Positions 39,979 to 44,822 of a DNA stretch of 44,822 nt are shown here, one piece after another. A program made the position numbers and the translations under genes. Numbering within the stretch: position 1 is the stretch's first letter; each line of letters opens with the position of its first letter. This DNA comes from Parcubacteria group bacterium (GTDB lineage Bacteria; Patescibacteriota; Minisyncoccia; UBA6257; UBA11618). The notes beneath the pieces are model-generated. The model was given only the letters and a program-made list of their open reading frames with translations, did no database searches and was not told the DNA's origin. Location: contig CALQZH010000001.1 of NCBI GenBank assembly GCA_943349395.1, forward strand, positions 19,275-64,096. The letters are read 5' to 3'.

Positions 39979-41253
39979 TCACAAGCGCTTCAGCTCCTCG
40001 CGGGCCGCCGATGCATAGGGTATCGAGAAATGGGGATCGATCGAAAGGGCCTTTTCGAGGAGGCGCCTGGCTTCCGGGATGGCGCCGTTCGCCTTCGCGA
40101 TCATTCCGGCGTGGAAGACGATCAAGGGGTCGTTTTCCCCGAGCCGGAGCGCACGCGAACTTTCGATCCGGGCGGGCGCGAAATCGCCCGCTTTGTAGTG
40201 GGCCCATGCCAGGGCATCGTCGGCATGGATATTCGGGCGGTTGGCCTTCGCGGTGCGGGCCTTCGCGAGCGCGAGTGCGGGGTCGCCATGGTCGGCCAGG
40301 AACAGTGCGTATTCCAAATCGGTATCGGTGCCGGCGGCCTTCGACTGCTCATAGGTTATGTTCACGACGGCGAACTGCTGGTCGGCGCTTTTCGTGTCGC
40401 CGCGCGCCTCTGCCAGTTCGCCCAGATCGGTCGCATACTGGGCGATCGGAAGCGCGGCAAAGGCACGCTCGAAAAATGTCCGTGCGGCGGCATGGTTCCC
40501 GCGAGCGAAGGCGGCCTTGCCCAGTCCCTCCAGGCTCGGTGCATGATCAGGATAGATGAGGAGGCCCCGCTCGAATGAACGCTCGGCTTCCTCTAGGCTC
40601 GTGCGCGCCTGCAATTTCCCCAGTTCGGCATATGCCCAGGCGGTGTTTTCCGCAAAGCCCGAGCCGGCTCCGATCGCCTTCTCTAAGGCGTCAATGGCGC
40701 CGGCCGCATCGCCATGGAGCTCCCGTGCATACGCGATGCGGCTCCATGAATTGAAGTCGGGCCGTTTGTCGACCATCGCTTGGAATGTGGCGATGGCTTC
40801 GGGATACATGCCGAGCTCGAGCTCGGCATCGCCTACCAGTCCGTCATATGCCGGTCGTGCCGGAGCAAGGGCCTGCGCCTTGAGGGCGGAGGCCAATGAT
40901 TTTCGGAAGTCGTGCCGTCCGGCATCGATCGATGCCTGGAGCGCGGGAACGTCCCCATTCCGGGGATCAATCTTCGCGACGGTCCCGAGCAGCCGTTCGA
41001 TTTCCGAATAATACGAGGTGTCCGCGGTTTCGCGCGCCTTTTGCGCGTACAGGTGCGCGAGCGCGATATAGGGCGTCGCATCGTCCGGATGCTGTTGGAG
41101 TCGGAAACGGAGAGTCTCTATGTCCCTGTCGAGCGATGGGGTAGGCGGAACGGCGCGGGCGTTTTGAAAATGCGAACGGGAAATCAGCAAGAAAGATAAT
41201 CCGATGGCGATCGGCGCGAGCGCATATGCGATATAGGTTCGGCGTGATGGCAT
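39979..41253 (-). CDS. TPR-repeat protein with N-terminal membrane anchor
   Basis: 424 aa. One N-terminal helix (TYIAYALAPIAIGLSFLLIS), then about ten tetratricopeptide repeats through the whole protein, for example DATPYIALAHLYAQKARETA, PEAIATFQAMVDKRPDFNSW, NTAWAYAELGKLQARTSLEE and LIVFHAGMIAKANGAIPEAR. TPRs form a protein-binding superhelix. A TATCAC box 6 nt before the ATG suggests a second start of transcription after the DUF4331 terminator. It is coupled (1-nt gap) to the HupE/UreJ-like gene and may scaffold the DUF4331 product outside the membrane. Confidence 0.9.
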   Translation of the reverse strand: MPSRRTYIAYALAPIAIGLSFLLISRSHFQNARAVPPTPSLDRDIETLRFRLQQHPDDATPYIALAHLYAQKARETADTSYYSEIERLLGTVAKIDPRNGDVPALQASIDAGRHDFRKSLASALKAQALAPARPAYDGLVGDAELELGMYPEAIATFQAMVDKRPDFNSWSRIAYARELHGDAAGAIDALEKAIGAGSGFAENTAWAYAELGKLQARTSLEEAERSFERGLLIYPDHAPSLEGLGKAAFARGNHAAARTFFERAFAALPIAQYATDLGELAEARGDTKSADQQFAVVNITYEQSKAAGTDTDLEYALFLADHGDPALALAKARTAKANRPNIHADDALAWAHYKAGDFAPARIESSRALRLGENDPLIVFHAGMIAKANGAIPEARRLLEKALSIDPHFSIPYASAAREELKRL

Positions 41254-41284
41254 ATTGGCGTGATAGGGGACGATTGTCCGTAAA

Positions 41285-41312
41285 GACGGGGCGCCCGTGT
41301 GGGCGCCCCGTC
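41285..41312 (-). terminator. intrinsic terminator or attenuator between DUF4331 and TPR genes
   Basis: Perfect 12-bp stem gacggggcgccc/gggcgccccgtc, GTGT loop, then TTTACGG on the minus strand; a short U-tract, so read-through is plausible. Confidence 0.7.
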
Positions 41313-41351
41313 AGTATCCTCATCGTGCGACTCTTCCGCAAGGGGAGGGGC

Positions 41352-43070
41352 TTAGTAACCCTTCGCTTGCAGGGCCGCTCTCGTCATCTCGCCTACCATG
41401 CCGGTGGCGGGAAGATTCCACTTTGCCTGGAGCTTCTTCACCGCTTCTGCGGTCATGGGGCCGAAGCGGCCATTCGGAGCATCGATGCCCAAGAAGCCTT
41501 CGGCAATCAGGATGCCCTGGAGGCAGCTCACATCCGCGCCCGTCGAGCCGGACTTCGCGCTCAGGGCTCGCATGAAGCCGCAAGCTTTCATCATGGGCAT
41601 TCCGTTGCCCATCGGCATCATCATGCCCATCTTCTGCTGGTGGGGCATGCTGTCATAGCCGGACGATGGCAGTGCGAGGTAGGGGAATGCCATGCGGAAC
41701 GGCTTGTCATTGGCATCGACGCCGTCGCCCAACTGGGCACCCGTCGCATCAGCCTTGAAGTCGGGGTGGAAGAGCGGATATGCCGCTCCGGCCACCGCGC
41801 GGATCGAGATATCCGTCACGTCGTCGGCCAAGCGCCTGCCGTTCGGATAGCCCTGGGTGTCGCCGCCCAATACGCCCATAGGACTCATCTTGTCGGGGGC
41901 GGTGGGGGCGATCGCCACGTTCAGGCGGAGCTCTTCGGAAGGAACGACGTTCGCCGGCTGGGTAAGGCCCTTGATGCCGGTCAGGAAGATGGCGATCAGG
42001 TCGTCGCGTTGGCTAGCACTCCCGAAGGCGCCTTGGGGCGGGACGGCGATTCCGTACAGTGCCTTCAAAAGGCCGCCGAGTTCGGGGTTCGTGACGCCAT
42101 TCGCGAATTGCGCGTCATCTTTCGGCTTGGACGAATTCCAGAGGTCCTTGGCCGCGAGGGGTACCACTACTTCGTTCACGAGCGGGGCGCCCAAGCGGGA
42201 GACCTGCACCCAGTCGCCGGAGTTCGTGCTGGCTCCGCCGGTTGCGGAAAGCACGCGCGTGGACTGGCGCGAGGTCGTTGACCATACGCCGATGACCGCG
42301 CCGGCATCGGTAGCGGCCATGGGCCGCGCGCCGGTCGAGGTGAGGTCGGCAATCGGAACCTGCACGGCGAGGGAATTCACGTTGAATCCCGCCAGGCCGT
42401 CGACGCCGCCGCCGGCATTGCCGGGGAGCTTGCGGATCGTGAGCAGGTCGAAGAGGCCGCCGAGCTCGACGAAGAACGGGTCATCGCTCTGTCCGGCGAA
42501 GACGGTCGTGGTACCGAGCTGCTTTACGGCCTGGGCCTGCAACGCCGCGTAATTAGGCGTCGACTTGGGGCCGATATTGACCGGTGCGACGGGAATGTCC
42601 GCGCCCAAGACGGTGCTCACGCCTTTCGCGACGCGCGTCAGCGTATAGGTCTGGCGGACGTTGAGGGTCGAATCGGCGATGTTTGCGACTGGTCCGACAT
42701 TGTACAGGAACGTGCCTGCATTGCCGACGGATGTCTTGAAGCGGAATTGGTAGGAGATATCCTCCATCGCGTCGCCGTTGTTGTCTACTTTGATCTCGTA
42801 GAGGGCGTTGTCGTCGAACGGGTAGAAGTTCGGGCCGCCAGCCGGTTCCTGGAAGGGGGATACGTTGGCGATAAGGGTGACGGTATCGGGCCTGTCGGGG
42901 CTTACGAACGCATAGAGGTCGGTCGTGTCCGCGGTCGGATCCTTGGCGATCATCGGGGCTTCGCGGTGGCTGGAGCCGAACGCGCTCGGCGCGAGGGAGA
43001 GGGCCATCGCCGCGGCCGCGAGAAACGCGGCGCCTGTTTTCAGGCGGGACGAAGAAACTGATTGATTCAT
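41352..43070 (-). CDS. exported DUF4331 protein with C-terminal peptidoglycan-binding domain
   Basis: 572 aa. Signal peptide to about residue 32 (AAAAMALSLAPSAFGSS), directly followed by the DUF4331 hallmark SHREAPMIAKDPTADTTDLY. The DUF4331 domain runs to about residue 480 (FPYLALPSSGYDS). A Met-rich linker (MGMMMPMGNGMPMMK) leads to a peptidoglycan-binding type 1 domain: DVSCLQGILIAEGFLGIDAP, FGPMTAEAVKKLQAKWNL. The fusion would tether the protein to the wall. The Met cluster could bind Cu(I), which is speculation. It is the first gene of the DUF4331-TPR-HupE group, a cluster known in other phyla. Promoter at 43175-43202. Confidence 0.92.
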   Translation of the reverse strand: MNQSVSSSRLKTGAAFLAAAAMALSLAPSAFGSSHREAPMIAKDPTADTTDLYAFVSPDRPDTVTLIANVSPFQEPAGGPNFYPFDDNALYEIKVDNNGDAMEDISYQFRFKTSVGNAGTFLYNVGPVANIADSTLNVRQTYTLTRVAKGVSTVLGADIPVAPVNIGPKSTPNYAALQAQAVKQLGTTTVFAGQSDDPFFVELGGLFDLLTIRKLPGNAGGGVDGLAGFNVNSLAVQVPIADLTSTGARPMAATDAGAVIGVWSTTSRQSTRVLSATGGASTNSGDWVQVSRLGAPLVNEVVVPLAAKDLWNSSKPKDDAQFANGVTNPELGGLLKALYGIAVPPQGAFGSASQRDDLIAIFLTGIKGLTQPANVVPSEELRLNVAIAPTAPDKMSPMGVLGGDTQGYPNGRRLADDVTDISIRAVAGAAYPLFHPDFKADATGAQLGDGVDANDKPFRMAFPYLALPSSGYDSMPHQQKMGMMMPMGNGMPMMKACGFMRALSAKSGSTGADVSCLQGILIAEGFLGIDAPNGRFGPMTAEAVKKLQAKWNLPATGMVGEMTRAALQAKGY

Positions 43071-43174
43071 AGATTCGTGATTATTTTTTTCGGTTAATTG
43101 TATTCTCGATATCTCGTATCACTCGGAATATCCGATCGGCCTTTCCATTGATAGTTCGAAACTCGATACTAGTA

Positions 43175-43202
43175 AGGATAGAGCCGTTGTCGCTCATGTC
43201 AA
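43175..43202 (-). promoter_or_regulatory. promoter of the DUF4331 operon
   Basis: Minus strand TTGACA (43197-43202), 16-nt spacer, TATCCT (43175-43180), leaving a leader of about 100 nt, just after the tRNA-Leu gene. Confidence 0.62.
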
Positions 43203-43215
43203 CACGTATTTTTTG

Positions 43216-43296
43216 TGCCCCCGAGAGGACTTGAACCTCTACTCCTTGCGGAACATGGTCCTAAACCATGCGCGTCTGCCATTTCGCCACGGGGGC
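43216..43296 (-). tRNA. tRNA-Leu (anticodon TAG)
   Basis: 81 nt with a variable arm. Acceptor GCCCCCG/CGGGGGC, anticodon stem CATGG/CCATG with loop TTTAGGA (UAG), T-arm GAGGTTCAAGTCCTC. No CCA. It has no hairpin or T-arm array behind it; its T-loop (TTCAAGT) differs from those of the four array-bearing tRNAs. Confidence 0.94.
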
Positions 43297-43302
43297 TATA
43301 TA

Positions 43303-43331
43303 TTGACTTTTAATACGATTAATGCTATACT
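43303..43331 (+). promoter_or_regulatory. promoter of the repeat-protein gene
   Basis: TTGACT (43303-43308), 17-nt spacer, TATACT (43326-43331); leader of about 55 nt. Confidence 0.75.
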
Positions 43332-43394
43332 ACATAGTAGCATAGGATTCAAAATCATCTCAACCCGAATGCCCGATGGGCGAAGGAGAGTGTC

Positions 43395-43850
43395 ATGTGG
43401 AGCTGGACGTTCTGGCAGAAGAAGTTTCAGAAAGGACTCATGTATGCGGGAGGGGTATTCCTCTTTCTCATCGTGACCGGCTTCTTTCAGATGTTCACGA
43501 CGGGGGAAAGAAGAACCGTCATCGTGCATGAGTATGCACGGGTACCGGAGCCGGAAGTAAGACCGATCCGCAGGTCCGAGCGCGAGCCGCTCGAATGGCT
43601 CTCGCGGGGCGGGGAAGGGGAGGGAGTGTCGGCCATAAACCGGCTATTGCCGAACTTGAAAGAGGTGGAAGTGCCGCCGATGCACTTCGGAACGAGCGAA
43701 GACTTCGCGCCTGTCTCTGCCCCCCCAATGCACCTCGGAGAGGATCAGGGTCTTGCCCCGGTCCATGTGCCTCCGATGCGCTTCGGAGCTCCGGAGAATC
43801 GCGGCCCGCGGTTCGTTTGGCGCAATGGGCGTTGCGTGAAGCTATGGTGA
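43395..43850 (+). CDS. single-helix membrane protein with three PPM(H/R)xG repeats
   Basis: 151 aa. Begins MWSWTFWQKKFQKGLMYAGG; one membrane helix (about residues 15-34, GLMYAGGVFLFLIVTGFF), basic inside and a long soluble tail. The tail has three spaced copies of a short motif: VPPMHFGTSEDFAPV, APPMHLGEDQGLAPV and VPPMRFGAPENRGP. No family recognised; the repeats may bind a partner or a metal through His/Met. Near-consensus promoter and own terminator make it monocistronic. Confidence 0.68.
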   Translation: MWSWTFWQKKFQKGLMYAGGVFLFLIVTGFFQMFTTGERRTVIVHEYARVPEPEVRPIRRSEREPLEWLSRGGEGEGVSAINRLLPNLKEVEVPPMHFGTSEDFAPVSAPPMHLGEDQGLAPVHVPPMRFGAPENRGPRFVWRNGRCVKLW

Positions 43851-43881
43851 GGCGGAGCTGTAAAAAAGCGCCCATCAAAAA

Positions 43882-43922
43882 AACCGAGTTCGGATTATTC
43901 CGAACCCGGTTTTCTATTTTTT
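43882..43922. terminator. bidirectional intrinsic terminator
   Basis: Stem aaccgagttcgg/ccgaacccggtt with one mismatch. T-rich on the plus side (TTCTATTTTTT) and TTTTTTT on the minus side, serving the convergent genes at 43395 and 43934. Confidence 0.82.
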
Positions 43923-43933
43923 GCGTGGAGATA

Positions 43934-44290
43934 TTACCGTCCTACGCCGCACGCCTCGCCTCCTGCGCCGGTGATCGAGCAGATGAACGGGATGACGGCG
44001 AACGCGAGAAGCGCGACTACGATGCCGATTACGGCATTCAATATCATAGGGGAGGCCTCCTTTTCCTTGCCCTGAGTGAAGAGGAATGCGGCTCGGAGAA
44101 GATAGACGAGAGCGGTAAGGAAGATGATTACCTGAAAATAGCCGATAAGGGTATATACGACATTGATGATGCCGGTGAAACCGGCGCCTGAGCCCTGGAC
44201 GCGCGAGATGCCGCGACCTTGGGCGAACGAGGCGAGAGGCGCGGCGAGAGATGCGAGAAGCGATATATGAGTGATTCGGGCGAGTTTCAT
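43934..44290 (-). CDS. pilin/VirB2-TrbC-like small membrane protein
   Basis: 118 aa. Signal peptide (ISLLASLAAPLASFAQG, cleavage about residue 25), then two membrane helices (IGYFQVIIFLTALVYLLRAA and NAVIGIVVALLAFAVIPFIC) separated by a charged turn (TQGKEKEASP). This is the TrbC/VirB2 layout of type IV secretion pilins, found in multiple copies in CPR genomes; two Cys near the end are unusual. A second such protein lies 71 nt upstream, so the pair may be part of a secretion or conjugation-like apparatus. The family call is by layout only. Confidence 0.65.
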   Translation of the reverse strand: MKLARITHISLLASLAAPLASFAQGRGISRVQGSGAGFTGIINVVYTLIGYFQVIIFLTALVYLLRAAFLFTQGKEKEASPMILNAVIGIVVALLAFAVIPFICSITGAGGEACGVGR

Positions 44291-44361
44291 AATAGTTTCA
44301 GCCTAGCACATAGTGCTTGTATCGTGCCTGTGGATAAATACGGAGCTCGGATCATGGTCGT

Positions 44362-44822
44362 CTATGCGAAGAGTTCTTGGATGATCTGCGTCACGCCGCC
44401 GGCGAGCAAGAGGAGGCCGAAGCCGAGCGCGGCATAGTAGATGGTCTCTTGACCCTTCTTGATCTCAGAGGGGTTGCCGCCCGACTTTGCGATCAGGAAC
44501 GCCCCGTAGAGGCACATGGCAGTCACGACGGGAACGGCGATCGTGATCAGGGCAATCGAGAGCTTGTCGACGAGTTGGCCGACGGTCGAGACGCCGAGCG
44601 GGTTGGGGAGTTCGCCATTCACTTTGAAATTGCCGTTTGCCGGGGCACTCCCTCCCGTATTGAGACTGCCCTTGAAAAGCTGTTGGACGTAAGATTGCTT
44701 GGTCCCCATGATATCGAACCCGGTCTCGCCCATCCTTCCTTGCGCGGTCAGGCTGAAGCTGTTTCCGCTCGGTGCCACGGTGCCATTCAATCTCGAGATG
44801 GATTCAGAGTCGAGAAATGGAT
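44362..44822 (-). CDS. pilin/VirB2-like protein, N-terminus cut by window edge
   Basis: The frame is open past the track's TTG start (44790) to the window edge, so the gene extends beyond it. The visible part has a soluble stretch (SFSLTAQGRMGETGFDIMGT) and two C-terminal membrane helices (LSIALITIAVPVVTAMCLYG and IYYAALGFGLLLLAGGVTQI) split by KSGGNPSEIKKGQE. This helix-basic turn-helix pattern is that of VirB2/TrbC-type or CPR pilin-like proteins. It is upstream of and in line with the 118-aa gene. The soluble extension before the helices is longer than in plain VirB2. Confidence 0.65.
   Translation of the reverse strand, partial: PFLDSESISRLNGTVAPSGNSFSLTAQGRMGETGFDIMGTKQSYVQQLFKGSLNTGGSAPANGNFKVNGELPNPLGVSTVGQLVDKLSIALITIAVPVVTAMCLYGAFLIAKSGGNPSEIKKGQETIYYAALGFGLLLLAGGVTQIIQELFA

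Noticed and set aside
39208-40578. 456-aa plus ORF opposite the HupE/TPR genes
   Set aside because: Spans two real minus-strand genes and has the Arg-rich composition of an antisense frame.

Overview
The window looks like a chromosome segment of a Patescibacteria (CPR, Parcubacteria-type) bacterium. The basis is circumstantial: most of it is GC-rich, genes are packed with 1-4 nt gaps or ATGA overlaps, many proteins are small and unrecognisable, housekeeping genes stand outside their usual operons, many start codons lie 6-7 nt after a -10 box (probable leaderless mRNAs), tRNAs mostly lack an encoded CCA, and the tRNA set includes Arg(GCG) and Ile(UAU). The standard code (TAA, TAG and TGA as stops) fits. 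No rRNA, CRISPR array or IS transposase was seen.

Layout. 0-9.3 kb, minus strand: a PD-(D/E)XK nuclease cut by the window edge; an ECF sigma factor with a membrane (possible anti-sigma) protein and a small secreted protein; DUF1295, DUF2177 and UppP genes; a nucleotidyltransferase; exported and membrane proteins. 9.3-11.3 kb: a sigma-70 gene that has lost its 5' end abuts a low-GC, phage-like ORF that has also lost its start. 11.4-13.4 kb: purM-like gene, a PhnB/VOC-like gene and tRNA-Ser. 13.4-17.9 kb, plus strand: SpoU methyltransferase, argS, a possible structured RNA, an unknown protein, a reduced Ddl-like ATP-grasp protein and a membrane protein. 17.9-19.8 kb: tRNA-Arg and tRNA-Gly with repeat arrays and two low-GC membrane-protein genes. 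19.8-22.1 kb: a dual-specificity phosphatase and small unknown proteins. 22.1-29.3 kb, minus strand: tyrS, a membrane protein, clpP, tig, hppA, nusA and a YraN-family gene. 29.4-29.7 kb: a box-rich AT-rich intergenic region. 29.8-32.4 kb: unknown genes, a histidine phosphatase and a zinc ribbon. 32.4-34.4 kb: the tRNA-Val array, an acidic protein, tRNA-Ile joined to a hydrolase. 34.4-37.8 kb: ftsH, a Xer recombinase and an ACP-like protein. 37.8-43.1 kb: an amino-acid-type ABC solute-binding protein, then HupE/UreJ-like, TPR and DUF4331 genes. 43.2-44.8 kb: tRNA-Leu, a repeat protein and two pilin/VirB2-like proteins, the last cut by the window edge.

Main observation. Four tRNA genes (Ser, Arg, Gly, Val) share one layout: the tRNA, then within 0-4 nt a long perfect hairpin of unique sequence and no U-tract, then one to three palindromic units of about 75-93 nt. 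Each unit opens with the reverse complement of the T-arm (GAATCGAACC type) and closes with the T-arm 3' half lacking TT (GGCGATTCC type). The unit ends match the tRNA they sit beside (GAATC at Ser, GATTC elsewhere), and at tRNA-Arg the last 18 nt of the tRNA are exactly duplicated. Internal stems differ between copies but keep pairing (CTGTTTTCA/TGAAAACAG, CGATTTTCA/TGAAAATCG, CAATTTTTC/GAAAAATTG), which is covariation visible inside this window. I read these as a tRNA T-arm-anchored family of structured, possibly mobile, elements; I do not recognise them. Low-GC genes lie beside three of the four arrays.
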